A stretch of 64,000 nucleotides of DNA from Exophiala sp. HKRS030 (lineage: Eukaryota; Ascomycota; Eurotiomycetes; Chaetothyriales; Herpotrichiellaceae): the NCBI GenBank assembly GCA_023897205.1, contig JAHWDD010000003.1, forward strand, positions 7,319,665 to 7,383,664, read 5' to 3'. The notes beneath the pieces were generated by a model, which saw only the letters and a program-made list of their open reading frames with translations, searched no databases and was not told the DNA's origin. Of this stretch, positions 12,479 through 23,871 are shown piece by piece. The position numbers were made by a program, and so were the translations under genes. Positions within the stretch are counted from its first letter, which is position 1. Every line of letters starts with the position of its first letter.

Positions 12479-12544
12479 AAGAGCTTTAAATAGAGTTAAA
12501 GTAGCTTTCTTATATAAAAATATTTCTAATTTTTATTAAAAATT

Positions 12545-12826
12545 ATATACTATTCCCTAAGTCTATGTCCTAGGGTAGAGAATGCCGTTTCGTGATGACG
12601 TCTGTAGCCACTTTTACGATCTCTCTGCACTAACTAGCTGCACTCTTCCCTCGCCGCTTTTAACGATTTAACGTATAACTATTTTCTCTTTATATTATCC
12701 TAATGCCTGTACAGGATTCTACCCTCTCTCTCTCTCTCTCTATGTCTTACGCCACATTCTTAACCGTGTGTATATATATATTCATGACTTTCTAACCCAT
12801 ATTAAAGACCCTTAAGACTAATGTTA
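12545..12826 (+). repeat. Repeat module B (direct copy at 27.1 kb)
   Basis: Direct, diverged copy of 27107-27390. Aligned words include gacgtctgtagcc, ccctcgccgctttt and acgattt. The copy here has the A/T state at many sites where the other has G/C (gtcctaggg against gtcctgggg; taacgattta against tgacgatttg), the pattern expected from RIP. A (CT)n run lies near 12726-12741. In the other copy this module lies directly upstream of the DUF3435 gene. Confidence 0.8.
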
Positions 12827-12844
12827 TATTTCGCTCCACACTGG

Positions 12845-13016
12845 GTATTATAAGACATATAGTCTTAATAGGTAGGAAGTATAAGAGGCGAGGTCACTAA
12901 GAGCGCGGTACTTAAGCGAGTATAAGAGTGAACTGATCATGACTAAAACGTATAGGTATGATCGTGAACGAAGTTAACCACGTGATAATGCTATGTAATG
13001 ACTGTGTATATATAGT
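12845..13016 (+). repeat. Repeat module C (direct copy at 24.7 kb)
   Basis: Starts gtattataagacatatagtc and matches 24741-24914 in the same orientation across about 170 bp. The 24.7 kb copy is the more AT-shifted of the two (aggcgaggtcac here reads aaaataaaatta there). The differences are dominated by G-to-A and C-to-T. Confidence 0.75.
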
Positions 13017-13030
13017 TACTATATTCCCTA

Positions 13031-13130
13031 GCTCTCCTTAGCTTCGTGGGCTCCGTCATAGAAGCCTTAAGAGCCATGAGATCCCTTAGCTCTGTGGGCT
13101 CTGTGCTGACCGCCTGTAGAGCCCTCAAGA
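13031..13130 (+). repeat. Imperfect tandem duplication, unit about 50 bp
   Basis: Two adjacent diverged units share the order ccttagctNNgtgggctc, then a GCC-containing block, then agagcc (units about 13037-13077 and 13084-13130). A small + strand open frame here is a by-product of the repeat rather than a gene. Confidence 0.5.
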
Positions 13131-13884
13131 GCCTTCCATGTCACGTGACTAAGTTCCTCCTTCTCCTCACGTGCCCCGAACGTAATAACGCTAAGTGGCT
13201 GTTGTCACAGCTTTATCTGCGGCCTCATAAGAGGCTTGATTCGTAACATAATGGTCAAACTACTCCAAGCTCTTAGCTTACTCACGTAGGCAATACCGCT
13301 TTTAAAGAGTAGGTACCCCTTCTTACTTTCTTCTCACTCTTCTACTCACACTCTTATATATTATTATAGCTTTAGTCTAATATCTACTTAGCATTTTACA
13401 CCTTATTCTAAGATTAGTTCTATAATTAGTGATAACTAGTAATATATAACGCTTAAATAATAAGAGTTAAATAGAATGCACTAATAAGTTTAACCTTAAT
13501 ATTTAGGAGGTTAAGGACTATAATATATATAGATAAAAGAAGTAACTATTCTTTATTTAATTAAGGCCTTTTTCGCTACTATATTATAGGCTATAAGTTA
13601 GTCTTTCTCTATAAACTATAATAATTATAATAAGCGCTTTATTAATCATTAATAAAATAGCTAATATATTATTATTAATATAATATAGTGTAAGGAGTGA
13701 ATTAATAGTTATAAAATAAGTAAAATAGATACTATAAAATGAGTAAAAATAAGCGTTTTAGGTGGCGAAGTTCCTTAAAGATATTTAGTGTGAGTATAAA
13801 GGTTATAATAATATCATTATAACTTAGCTTATTTAATAACTAGAGAGACTTTATTACTAAGTCCTTATAAAGGGTCTAGTTATT

Positions 13885-14492
13885 ATAGTTTATAAGTAAG
13901 TAAGAAGATAAATATTAACTAGGTAATATATTCTCTATATATAGCTATTTAATAAGTATAGATAGCTTACTAACTAAGTTAAAGTAGTTAATAAGAATAT
14001 AAATTAAGGAGCTATAAATAAAATAGTGTTTAGTAAACCTTTCTAGTAAGTCTCTTTAATGGTTTCACTTTAGCCCTTATAATACTAGCTTAACTATTAG
14101 TTCTAAGATCTAATATCTCTTTACTCTCTTATTAACTTATTAACTCTAAAAATAAAATAGTTTTCTTCTTGTCTCTAAGGGTCTAGAATAGTTATAATAC
14201 TCTCTTTTAACTTCTATAGTTTTTACTATAGAACTAGGAATTAAGATATTTAACGGGTATAGATTAAGATTCTATTTAGTGTTATAAGAAATGAATTAAA
14301 ACCACGTGAGAGAGTTACTAGGAAGGTTTACTAAACACTATTCTATTTATAACTCCTTAAGCTATATCCTTAAGCTATATCCTTATTAATTATCCTAACC
14401 TAGTTAGTAAGCTATCTATACCTATTAAATAGCCATATGTAAAGAATATACTGCCTGGTCGATATCTATCTTCTTACTTACCCGTAGACCAT
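13885..14492. repeat. Long inverted repeat, arms about 190 bp
   Basis: The left arm 13885-14068 matches the reverse complement of the right arm 14297-14492, with about 230 bp between them. Shared words include tatagatagcttactaact, atagtgtttagtaaacct and gctatttaata. Left and right differ largely by transitions (aagtaagtaag against gggtaagtaag; aaggagctata against aaggagttata), with the left arm more AT. The right arm also has a 14-bp tandem duplication (aagctatatcctt twice near 14360-14386) that is single on the left. It may be the ends of a decayed DNA transposon or a fold-back element; no target-site duplication was identified. Confidence 0.75.
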
Positions 14493-14989
14493 GACTTCTA
14501 ACCTTCCCTATTTACCTCTAAAATAGCTAGCATTACTGTACTAGCGGCCTAGGGCTCGTAACGAATAAGGACTAGGGTCTCTTTACCTTTAACTCCTGTA
14601 ATCTCTATTCTACAGAATAACCGCGCTAAGGTTCAGGGTTTTATATAAAACATTTTCAACTTAATATTCACTTAATAAAGTATTCCCTAGTATTAGGTAG
14701 GTTATATATAACTTGCTCATTGTTTACTGTGAGCAAATTCATGAACCCGTAAGAGCGGAGTTACAAATTATACAAGGCGGAGATATCAATTTACTGATCT
14801 CCTATCGTGAATGACTCATGGAGCCCCAAGCATTTTGACCTTGCTTAGGCCTTTACGTTGTCGAAGTCTCAGGGGTTACAGGGTTCACTCGTGGAGACAT
14901 CTATTAATGTACTTGACCATTGTTCAAATCTTGGTTTCTTTGCCTCAGCATCATCTGCCATTGTTCCACGGTGCCAGGTGATGCACGTC
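14493..14989. other. AT-rich to mixed intergenic sequence
   Basis: No recognised gene. If the last intron of the following - strand gene is spliced differently (donor GTGGGT), its frame could extend to a TGA at 14869-14871, so its 3' part may reach into this stretch. Confidence 0.35.
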
Positions 14990-16477
14990 TTACCATGAGC
15001 TGCGAATACCTTGTAAGCCCGGCTACAAGGCATAAAGAAGAAAGGGAAAATGGCTCCTTATGCTACTTACCCACTGGAGCGAGGACTCAAGCTGGCTCAT
15101 CCTCTTGTTCTCCCCCCTCTTCCAGGCGTCGCGTCTCTCTGCCTTTGCCACCTTCTTCCTCGTTCTGCGGCCATTCAAGAAGTTCCCAAGACCAGCAATT
15201 GAGTCCTGTCGACCTATATTCTCAGCAGGCGGAAGAACTCTAGTCAAGGAGGCAACAAGGTCGCCATACGTAGTGACTTTGTCTTGCGGAGAAAGGCCAG
15301 ATACGAAATCTCTCCGTGGCTCGTTCGGGGAGAGGCCGACCTCAGCGTTGACCTCTTTAGCGGTGCAAATACTGTTCACCATTACGTTAGCGGACTGAAC
15401 CTGCTGATATTCTCAAGTAATGGGATAGTAATTAAGCGTTCGTAGAGAGTATACCAACCAAATTTCGAGAGTATTGGGTATAAAGATCTCTAGGTTGATC
15501 TTTAAAAGGACTCTATCCACCAGGGATGAGTGGCCAATGCGGGTTGCTAGCCCAACACCTAGCTGACCAGCCATGAGACCAAGCTTGGCGCCTCCAGGTC
15601 TAAAGAAACTGAAGTCAATACCGCGCTTTCAAAATGGAAATGAGTGGCCCGAAAGACACTTTAGCAAGGGAACAAATACATTTAGAACTTACATAAATAA
15701 TTTAGCAATATTGGCTCCTGTCTGGAAGACTTGATTCTCTGGGTTAGGAACGCGAGCTACATTAATCGCGTCCAAGGCTTCGAAAAAAACATGCTCCGAG
15801 ACTCCATACAACTGAAGCTCGTGGCTGTATGCTCGCAGAAAGGGCGATCCGTCCCGGTAGTCTATCTGTGGAAGAGCAAGCACACGGAAAGGTCTATCGA
15901 GGGCGGCCCCAAATCCTGATTCTGACCTGGAAGAGGGCTGGTTAATAGCTCTTAACTGCGACTCTAGAGCTCTTTGGTGATACTCGTCTCGATATTTAGC
16001 ATTGTCACTTCTGAAACTGTGGCTATCCTCATTCTGGGCATGATAACTGGCTGGCAGCGGGGGTGGTCCCATTGGATAAGAGGTGTACAAGGGAGGAGAG
16101 TCGATTTCCTTGTCTCGATGTTCCTCGTTGTGCTTGTTACTGAAAGGAGAGACCTCTGTCGTCAAAGTGCGCTCCTCCGAGGCTGAATATCGTCGGTAGT
16201 TCGGGTGTCCCTTGTCTTCGTACCTGATGCTGTATTGGCCTCGTTGGTACTGGCCCTCGTCGTATCTGTTACTACAAGCAGACGATACAGCCCTTGAAGT
16301 TAAAAGTTGGTCGTGTACTTCGCCCCTATGGTTATGTGACCTAGAGCTTCCATAAGAGGTCTGTATGTCGTCAGGCGACATATTAGACACCAAAACTGAC
16401 CGGTTTCCTCCATTTAACCCATTGTTGAGGGTTGGGCCTCGGGACGTTGAACCCATGGGTGTCCGGATCAATTCCAT
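14990..16477 (-). CDS. Conserved fungal protein with disordered N-terminus
   Basis: Read on the - strand, exons 16477-15693, 15599-15455, 15400-15071 and 15022-14990 join in phase to 430 aa. Residues 1-190 are low-complexity and polar (Ser, Arg, Asn, Tyr, Gln rich, with MGPPPLPASY), as in intrinsically disordered fungal proteins. From about 200 an ordered part begins: PFRVLALPQIDYRDGSPFLR, then YGVSEHVFFEALDAINVARV, continuing after the first intron through GGAKLGLMAGQLGVG, a Gly-rich small-residue segment of the kind that can enter membranes. The C-terminal third is basic and helical (RRTRKKVAKAERRDAWKRGENKR). I recognise the pattern as a widespread uncharacterised fungal family but assign no function. 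The final short exon is the least certain; an alternative splice would end at 14869. Start: first ATG of the open frame. Confidence 0.7.
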
Positions 16478-17275
16478 AAAGCCAAAACCTGTCGAGAGCG
16501 TGGACTGCGAGATGTTAAAAGGTGATATTGCAGCTCAAGTAGCAGGGAATTGTTCAGAAGAGATCTCACGAGCCACCCAGGATTCTGGAAGAAAATGCCG
16601 CAGGGGCACGGCGGTTATATATCCATGCCGCCGTCCACATCTATAACGTACAGCCGAGGGCTTTGTGTCACTACAGTGGTGAGCCCTAGTCTGGTCTAAC
16701 CTGGTGGTCCATGACGACACAAACGTCCCTGGCTGTGACTTGTGGGTAGCTATGTAAGTATCTGGCCAAAGGGGATTGAAGTATCCTGGTTCGAATTGAA
16801 TTACCTGTTTGGGCAATGCCCACGAGTCGGAAGCTCAATTAAAGCGCCGCCGATCAAAAAGCTAAAACCGCATGAGAACTAATCCGTATCTAGAATAGAA
16901 ACCAGCCATCAATCCTGCTCTTCCCTGCTATTGTTGTCCCTTGTGGAATTGATGGGTACTTTTTACTGCAAAGTACAGAGTAGGTAACGAGTGAAAAGAC
17001 TACTGGAAATCGGTTCGTTTTACCTACGCTTAGGAGGCTCCTTCCACTCTTTGCTTCTCGAGATGTTAGGCCTTTGCGATGACACGAGCCATGTGGTCGA
17101 CCTTTGAGCGTTAAGATACCTGAAACAAGATAGGTTCAGCTGTACACGCGGTGACCATCATGGTATTTTCTGTTTAAGCGAGAACTAATAATGCAGACGC
17201 AAAATTTGAACCACCTCAAATCAAACTCAGTCACGTATTGGCTCTTGTCTATGTCATGAGCCCTGCTCTCTCATT
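16478..17275. other. Intergenic region between two - strand genes
   Basis: No supported gene; the open frames here are shadows or short. It probably contains the promoter of the disordered-N-terminus gene, whose ATG is at 16477. Confidence 0.4.
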
Positions 17276-18309
17276 TTAAGGAATTCGGCCCATCTCATAC
17301 TCCATCGGCATAGGCGCCTGGTAGCCATGGACAATAGGATACTGATACTCCGCGTCGCGTCCCCGGCGTCTTCCTCTCCTCTTGGTCTTGCCTCGGATTC
17401 TCCAAGGGCGCGACGAGATGGGTCCTTGTTCTAATCCGTCGAGCTTGCCGAGCCTCATGCCTACAAAGAGGTAGATAAACACTGTCAAGAACTCTTCGAC
17501 GACAGACATGAGGACCAAGGGTACAACAGGGGCGTTAATCCGTTTGAAGTCGCCTCGGTGCACAAAAACCAACAATACCTGATATATCAGTCGGATAAAG
17601 ACGAGCGGCATCGTTACACAGACTGCAGCCACCAACAGCAGTTCTTTGTTAGGGACAAGGCTTCTAGATGCCAGAGCTCTAGCGGTCAAAAAGACTAGCA
17701 TTGCATATCCTGCCACATAGCAGACAACGGCGACCTTGGACAATGCTGCAGGTGACCCGTCGGCGGCACGCTTGCTGCTATCGCTACTTTGTATGGCTCC
17801 GATAATGCCAAGGATGATACCCACGACGACGACAAGCTGTGCCAGGCGGAAGTACCGCATTGAAAGTGGTGGAGAAGAGCATCGTCCATTTATCCAGTCG
17901 GCTCTGTGGTTCAGGTTAGCAACGCTGTTAGGAACAACGAATCTAATGTTTTCCCACATTCGTGACAGCATTCCCAAAGTCGATAATATAAGAGAACTTA
18001 GGCCGATATGCGCCAAGACGAGGACTGCTTCCAGAAGGCCGATCGAATGGTCGGTCAGGGTCAAGAGCTGACAGACAGCTCCGGCGATACGTATAAGACA
18101 TAGTGTAAAGGTATAATACCAGCTGTGCACAAAGTTAGTCCTTAGGAACTACCGAGGGTATAAGAGATAGAATAGAAGACAAGGGAATATACGAACCCTG
18201 AACTGCGGCTGAACCCATGCCGGGCACAAACAAGACAGGCGAGCATAATGCAAGGTATATAGACCCCCAACTCCGCCGCCGCAACGACATAATCCGATCC
18301 GAAATGCAT
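17276..18309 (-). CDS. Seven-helix fungal membrane protein (DUF7702-like)
   Basis: Exons on the - strand are 18309-18197 and 18122-17276, giving 319 aa. Exon 1 encodes the start and first helix (MHFGSDYVVAAAELGVYIP...); the joint SSG-WYYTF is in phase using a GTTCGT donor. About seven hydrophobic helices are visible: near residues 8-28, 40-58, 70-90, 130-150, 170-190, 200-220 and 245-270. The loop between helices 6 and 7 is short, and the tail is strongly basic (RIRGKTKRRGRRRGRD) then Tyr/Pro/Met-rich, so the C-terminus is probably cytoplasmic. The layout (AELGVYIP, HGF, LIRIAGA) is what I know from the fungal family labelled DUF7702, whose function is not established. The gene appears intact. 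Confidence 0.82.
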
Positions 18310-19126
18310 CGCGAAGTACTGTGGCTGTAGAATAGGATCTCAGGTGCAGGTTTATTTTCAGATGTTGTTGTTTAGTGATGGCTCAATTGCGTCTTGCCCC
18401 AAATATATAGAGCAGTCGTCTCGGCACCCCGGCGGCTATATAATTGCTGGTCTAAATCAAGGGCAACAATTACGCACATCACCAAGGCTCCAAAACCCAA
18501 GCCATGTGGACCTGCTAGACAGTGAAAGCGCGTTTACGACCAAAAGTGACTAGGTCTGTAGAGATTTCGACGGATCTGCGCTGTAGCCATCAGCTGAAGT
18601 ACGTTGTGGATCATGTGCTGGTGAGGCTATGAAAGCAGATGAACAGCCCGAATTCGACCTGCCCTCCATGTTTAGATTAGCTGAACTCCGAAGTTTGGTT
18701 TAATCTATAGCTTTGATTAGCCCTGTGTCGCGGACTAGTCCCATTCCGGGAATATAATGAGAATACCCAATTGAGGGCAATGCGGTAGCGCTGGAAAAAC
18801 TTAAACTTGCTCAGATGCTTATTAACAATTCACGCCGCTGTTCCTGAAAATGCCTCTCCGATCGGGACAGGAGAGCTCATTCAGCTCGGAGATATCCTTA
18901 TCATCGTTTCCCCTTGGGTTTTCAGACGTAAGAGAATCGTTTCCGATCAACGTCAGAGCGAGTCCAAGTGTTACATTCACTACATACCACGAATTGAACA
19001 CGTAGGCCGTTGTACCGTACTGTGGGTAGCCAATTACAGCCTAAGAAATTTCCGTTCGAGCATGTCCTTGAAGTAGATGGGGATTATCTGAAGGGTAGTG
19101 AGACCTTCGAGGGGTACTATGGTATC
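18310..19126. other. Intergenic region
   Basis: No gene supported. The part next to 18310 is the likely promoter of the membrane-protein gene, and the part next to 19126 is the 3' flank of the - strand regulator. Confidence 0.4.
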
Positions 19127-20941
19127 TTAGCAAGGATCGACGACAGCCAATTCTTTCACTGGGCTCTGAGGTTCATGATTTGATACATCGGTTGCGATGG
19201 CCGTGTGAGTATTTCCAATTTCGGATAGTTTTCTCTCCACCCAAGCTCTTTCTTCCCCTGGTTCGAGTGCCACCAAGCAGAGCTGTAGAGCCCAGGCGAG
19301 GCAAAAACGCCCAAAAACAGATGAGGCCAACATGAATGAAGCCGTTCGACAGATCTCCCTGGCGATCTCCCTATTCTCAGCGAGATGGGAATCCTTTTGA
19401 TGTAAAGCTACCATAGACTCGAAATCATTCACGATCCGGTTGAGGAGAATCGTTGTCGAAAGGTGCGCCAAGTAAACCATCGCAATAGACTCACTAATAT
19501 AGGAATATTGCATGGGAAACACAGGATCAGGGGTCTGAAAGATAGTAACATCGTCCACCTCCAGTCGTTGAATAGCAGCTCTAAATCTTAGATTGATTGA
19601 CTGTAGCTTTGCCCGATGACCTCGACATCGGTCAATAATAGAGATTCTGTAGGCTCGGAATTCGTCGGCGGTCAAATTCTGTCGCCTCTGGAAGAATCGG
19701 GAAGCATCATAGCAAACTCGGGGGATAAGGATAATCTCCATATAGAACTCCTCGGCTGTATCAAAGAGCTCTATACGCTTTGCACCTACTAAATCACTGT
19801 AGCGTAGATCTTCATGGATTTGCTTTGCCATTTCCGTCCATTCTGGCTCACTGAGGAAACAAGGTTCCACTCGGAGAAGTGCTTCAACATAGATGGCGCT
19901 GCGATAGGCCAGGTATATATCACGACCTAGCCCGGACAGGTGCTTAGACGGGCCGCGGATACGCATTAACGTTGATGCGCCGCCTGCATGTCGTATCCAT
20001 GACTGGCTGGAATCAGAAGCGAATAGCTCGTAGAAGGACAAGAGAATCGTTGCGCCCAAAGTCTCTGTGGAAGATCGCCGGATTTCGTCTGAAAGAGCGT
20101 CGCTAAGGAGGCGTAGGGAAATGCAGTAAAAGTGTCTCGATTCTTGCTCCAAAGAAGCCAGCTGATAAACATGACTCAAGTGGACCAGAGATACTGCTCG
20201 CACGGCGTTATCGAGGAGATTGCTGCAGAATAAGGAAGAAAGTTGACAGATCCAATGAGTGTGGCTTGGTATTTGTCGAGAAAACATTAGCACCGGCCCC
20301 GAAGAGGATATCGCCGTGCAAAATATGCTGAGTAGCTGCTCTTGGGCCAGATGTGGTGAATACAAGCATTCGTTGAGAGTTATCCGGAACGGGATACTCC
20401 AGTTGATTACCCTGTGGCATCTTTGAGATAGAGAGGTAGGCGCCGTACTTCTAAACAGAGTACATTCATGGCTTGTTGTCGCTGTGATATAAGTGTTGGT
20501 GATAGCAGTAGTCGCTACTGGGGAAAGAGGCCTCCTAACTCGTACGTCGCCAGAGTGTGAAGGAAGCGGAAGACGAACTGGCTCATCAGTCCGCACGCGT
20601 ACCAGATCAGGCCGCGAACTCGCTCCGGTGCCAGGGCTTGCTTGTTTTAACTTCTTGTCACTTCTCGCTTTTGCTTTCTGGGCCGTTGAGGTGGTTTGGT
20701 CTCTGAAGATGACAGTAGTGCGATCCTGGTATCCCGGGCAAGGAATACACTTCCTAGCACACTGCCCGCAGCCGGGTTTCCGTCTATCGCACTAATGGGT
20801 TACCCCTTAGCCAGTCTGATTGTCTCTCTCTCTCTCTCTCTCTCTTTTGCGTTGGGGGTGGAAGTTACCAGGGAGACTTACCTTGCCACGCTTCTTTCGA
20901 CACGTATAGCAAGCATCAGATGGCTTGCCGTAGTACGCCAT
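19127..20941 (-). CDS. Zn2Cys6 fungal transcription factor
   Basis: Exons on the - strand are 20941-20882 and 20791-19127, giving 574 aa. The first exon supplies MAYYGKPSDACYTCRKKRGK and the second resumes at the third zinc Cys. The cluster is C11-x2-C14-x6-C21-x6-C28-x2-C31-x6-C38, with an extra Cys35, and ends CPGY as in typical C6 proteins. A basic linker (KAKARSDKKLKQ) follows, then a long helical region with the features of fungal-specific regulator domains (LLSFYELFASDSS, WIRHAGGASTLMRIRGP). It should act as a nuclear DNA-binding regulator; targets are unknown. The intron (90 nt) contains a (GA)n run on the coding strand and sits at the same codon as in the regulator at 7733. An annotation starting inside exon 2 would miss the DNA-binding domain. 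Confidence 0.88.
20822..20845. repeat. (TC)n microsatellite inside an intron
   Basis: About 24 bp of tctctctc repeat on the + strand, inside the only intron (20792-20881) of the - strand Zn2Cys6 gene; it reads (GA)n on the coding strand. Confidence 0.9.
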
Positions 20942-22962
20942 TTAGCGACAAGGATATCTGCGCGCTCAATCCAATAGGAGTTGGGTCAAGTTCGCTGAAT
21001 AAAGTGAATGTCGTGACGAAGCAGGAAAGCAGCTCGAAATTCTTTGCTTCCCTTCTCACCTTTCCCCTCACACGGCGCACGGACCCAACCTGCCAGTTAG
21101 GCCTAAAGTTAGGTCTCACTTACTCGCCCTCCAACGCGAAAAGGAGCCGCTCAGGTGCTGCCATACTAGGCCAAAAAGATAGATAGGATTCGAATCTTGA
21201 CCCCACCGTCTTCTCCTCATGCCTGGCGCCTAGCGTAGCACAACAGGTTACATGCCAGTAGCCAGAGTTGATGTATCTATCCCAGATACACTCTATATGT
21301 CACCATTTTCACAAAACTTCTGCAAAGCGTGATGCAAAGATTTAAGACCGTTCTATTCATAACGCCATACGTGCTTCCGTTAAAATGAAGGGGCGTATAG
21401 TATGTCAGGCGGTGCGTAATCTTCTAGGTAATAGAATAGCCAGGGGTCTAATATGGTGTATTGTCGAGTCTAACCTCGATGACTATAAGGCGGTTTTCTA
21501 TCTATTATATAGTAAATAAGGAGCGTAATTCTTCCTCCGGTTAAGGCCGTCCTCGTTACCGCATTAACTCCCGGACAGTAACATGAACAGGCCTAGAGAA
21601 TAGGGCCCTAGAGATTACATTAATAACGAGCGCCTTATTAGATAAAATAGAAAGAGGAATGGGTACTAAAATGGGGTAATAAAAGAGCGTCTTAAGGCCT
21701 AGGAATAGGCCTCCATTTATAAAGACCGTTTTGGCGGAGTACTCCGCATGGGAGGCCCTTGGCCGTCTAACAGCTATAAATAATTCTGTACACGTTGAGA
21801 GACCTAGAACCGTTAACATTAAAGAGATAAGCCTAGTGGATGTCAAAGTTTCTGTACCAGAAGAAGAACCTTTCCTAGTGGAAGTGGATACTGTACTATG
21901 GACGAGCTTATACTGACGTGTAAGTCTGTGCTGGTGGACGAAAATTTCGCAGGCGTTGAAGACGTGACGGTTGTACTTGGCGAGGCCTCCGTTGTTAATT
22001 GAGAGGTGGTTATTTCATCAGAAGACGAGGCTTCCATGCACCCGAGTCATCCACGATACCATTATCGATCTCTTTCTGGGTAGGGCTGTCACCCTGTCAG
22101 TCCCATTATGATCGCAGCTTTACCGACCTTCGCCAGCCGGCGATATGCTTTCTTGGCCGAAGAGCTTGAGGGTAGTATTGGAGATCGGGTTGAAGTACAA
22201 CCGCGACAGGTTCATGTGCAATCAAGGCTCTCGCGTCTTAGGTTAATTCGCTGTATCGGCGCCAGAAGTACTTCATTCTCGTGAAGCTAACTTCTCGTGC
22301 TTCTTTGGAAAGACTGAATATATAGCTTCGGAGAGAAGAATATTAACACGTTAAGCGACAAGTCATTGTTCTTGACCACTAAGAGCACGTAAGTTGTTGT
22401 CGCAGTACACCCATATCTCTCTTTCACTGTGGTGCTAACTTGTAGGATAGATATATGGGCGGCAGCATGCCAGGCAAATCATATGAGCAGACTAACTATG
22501 CTGGTGGATTGTGCAACTACGGCTAAGACATTAAGGCGGCTCTCGCTCATTTTGATGGGTTCCATGTAGTTCAAGGCATGATGGTGAAGGTCGCCGTCCA
22601 AGGATCTTCTACTCCATGTTGATGGATCGAGCACACAAAGGACCCCGTATGGATTACAGCTCTCTTGAGCTTAAAAAAGTGACTTCATGTTTTCCCCGAA
22701 ATGCTCAACACTCTTCCGCATGACCAGCGCTGTCACTTGTTACTTTTGGCTGTTTAGGGCTCCACCCAGAGTAGATCCTTTCCTAATAAACACGATGGGC
22801 GATTTTTTGAATGCGGCCCATTAGTCATACATTTAGGCAGACGTTACTATTCGCAGCATAAAATAACTCTGCTGCCTATAAGTGAAACCTATATTAAGGC
22901 TGCCTTGCTAGCCAGGTTCTGTGTATTATCAAAAACTACTGAAGTCCTCGTTCTGGACCAAC
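20942..22962. other. Intergenic region with degraded Ser/Thr-rich remnant
   Basis: About 2 kb with no intact gene that I can support. Next to 20941 lies the promoter of the - strand regulator. Around 21480-21900 composition becomes AT-rich and repeat-like, with an isolated 96-codon - strand frame (21556-21846) that I do not recognise. Between 21843 and 22037 the - strand reads as a Ser/Thr-rich stretch (annotated separately). The last 100 nt before 22963 include tataagtg-type AT-rich sequence that may be the promoter of the peptidase gene. Confidence 0.45.
21843..22037 (-). pseudogene. Ser/Thr-rich coding remnant, possibly from a surface protein
   Basis: The - strand frame is dominated by Ser, Thr and Val/Pro (SSSDEITTSQLTTEASPSTT and similar), like the mucin-type stretches of fungal cell-wall proteins. 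It is only 64 codons, has no signal peptide or anchor and ends in unrelated sequence, so at most it is a fragment. A chance open frame is possible. Confidence 0.25.
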
Positions 22963-23871
22963 ATGCAATCCTCTGAGGGGGAAATCTCATTCGCAATTCC
23001 GGGCGTAAAAGAGCAGTGCTTCACATGGTACAAGACAGTCGGCGACATTAAAAGGGCAACGCCTTTAATCTTTTTACACGGTGGACCCGGAGCTGGCCAC
23101 GAGGATCATTTTCACCTTGCCGAAACACTCGAGTCAGGCAATATACCTACCATTTGGTACGACCAAATCGGCTGTGGGAATTCATCTCGGATAATGGAAA
23201 AGGCTGAAGATGAAAAGTTCTGGGGTTTAGACCTGTTCTGCGCCGAGCTCGATAATCTGGTCGACTCCTTGGGCTTGCGTGACGGGTTTTATCTCCTTGG
23301 ACACAGCTGGGGCGGAATGCTTGCGAGTACATACGCCGGGCGACAACCGCGCGGCCTCAAAAAGCTCGTGATCGCTTGCTCAATGGCCAATTCAACCATT
23401 GTGAACAAGGAGTTGGAACGGCTGTTCAGAGCACTCCCTGTAAGCGATGAAGTGATGCAGATGGATGCAGATGAAGATTACGACAATCCAGTATACCAAG
23501 AAGCACGCGACAGGTTCGTGAAGAAACACTTTTGCACGCTTGATCCGTTACCTCCAGTCTTGACGTCGGCAAAATGGGAAGACAGCACCAAAATGTGGCC
23601 GTCGAATGGGAGAAAAGGATTCTCCATGATTCGAAAGCCGGGCTTTATGGGAAGATATGATGCCACTGAGACAGCGGGAAATATTAATGTGCCTGTGCTG
23701 CTATTGTCAGGTCGGCATGATACCAATAACGACGTGATAATGAGACCGTGGTTCGAGTTAGTACCTAGAGTTAAGTGGGCGGTGCTGGAGAAGTCGGCGC
23801 ACTTTCCTGCGCTGGAAGAGCCCGAGAGGTATGCTGAGCTGCTCAAGAGTTTTCTGGCACAGGCCCCGTGA
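22963..23871 (+). CDS. Proline iminopeptidase-type alpha/beta hydrolase
   Basis: A single-exon gene of 302 aa; the start is the ATG at 22963, while the same frame is open upstream from a GTG at 22921. It has LHGGPGAGHEDHF at 38-50 (the HGGPG oxyanion signature of the proline iminopeptidase, S33 family), the nucleophile elbow GHSWGG at 113-118 (Ser115), the acid Asp253 in SGRHD and the base His280 in SAHFP. No signal peptide, so probably cytosolic. Family members remove N-terminal proline or hydrolyse amino-acid amides; fungal relatives also occur beside secondary-metabolite genes, but no such cluster is visible here. The frame is intact and GC-balanced although heavily AT-shifted DNA begins directly downstream. 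Confidence 0.9.
   Translation: MQSSEGEISFAIPGVKEQCFTWYKTVGDIKRATPLIFLHGGPGAGHEDHFHLAETLESGNIPTIWYDQIGCGNSSRIMEKAEDEKFWGLDLFCAELDNLVDSLGLRDGFYLLGHSWGGMLASTYAGRQPRGLKKLVIACSMANSTIVNKELERLFRALPVSDEVMQMDADEDYDNPVYQEARDRFVKKHFCTLDPLPPVLTSAKWEDSTKMWPSNGRKGFSMIRKPGFMGRYDATETAGNINVPVLLLSGRHDTNNDVIMRPWFELVPRVKWAVLEKSAHFPALEEPERYAELLKSFLAQAP

Noticed and set aside
12726..12741. CT-rich run considered as a promoter pyrimidine tract
   Set aside because: It lies inside repeat module B with no gene downstream on either strand; better read as a microsatellite.
21186..21260. tRNA-like sequence (ggattcgaatc motif resembling a T-loop on the - strand)
   Set aside because: The bases around the motif do not form a 5-bp T-stem, and no acceptor or anticodon stem could be paired.
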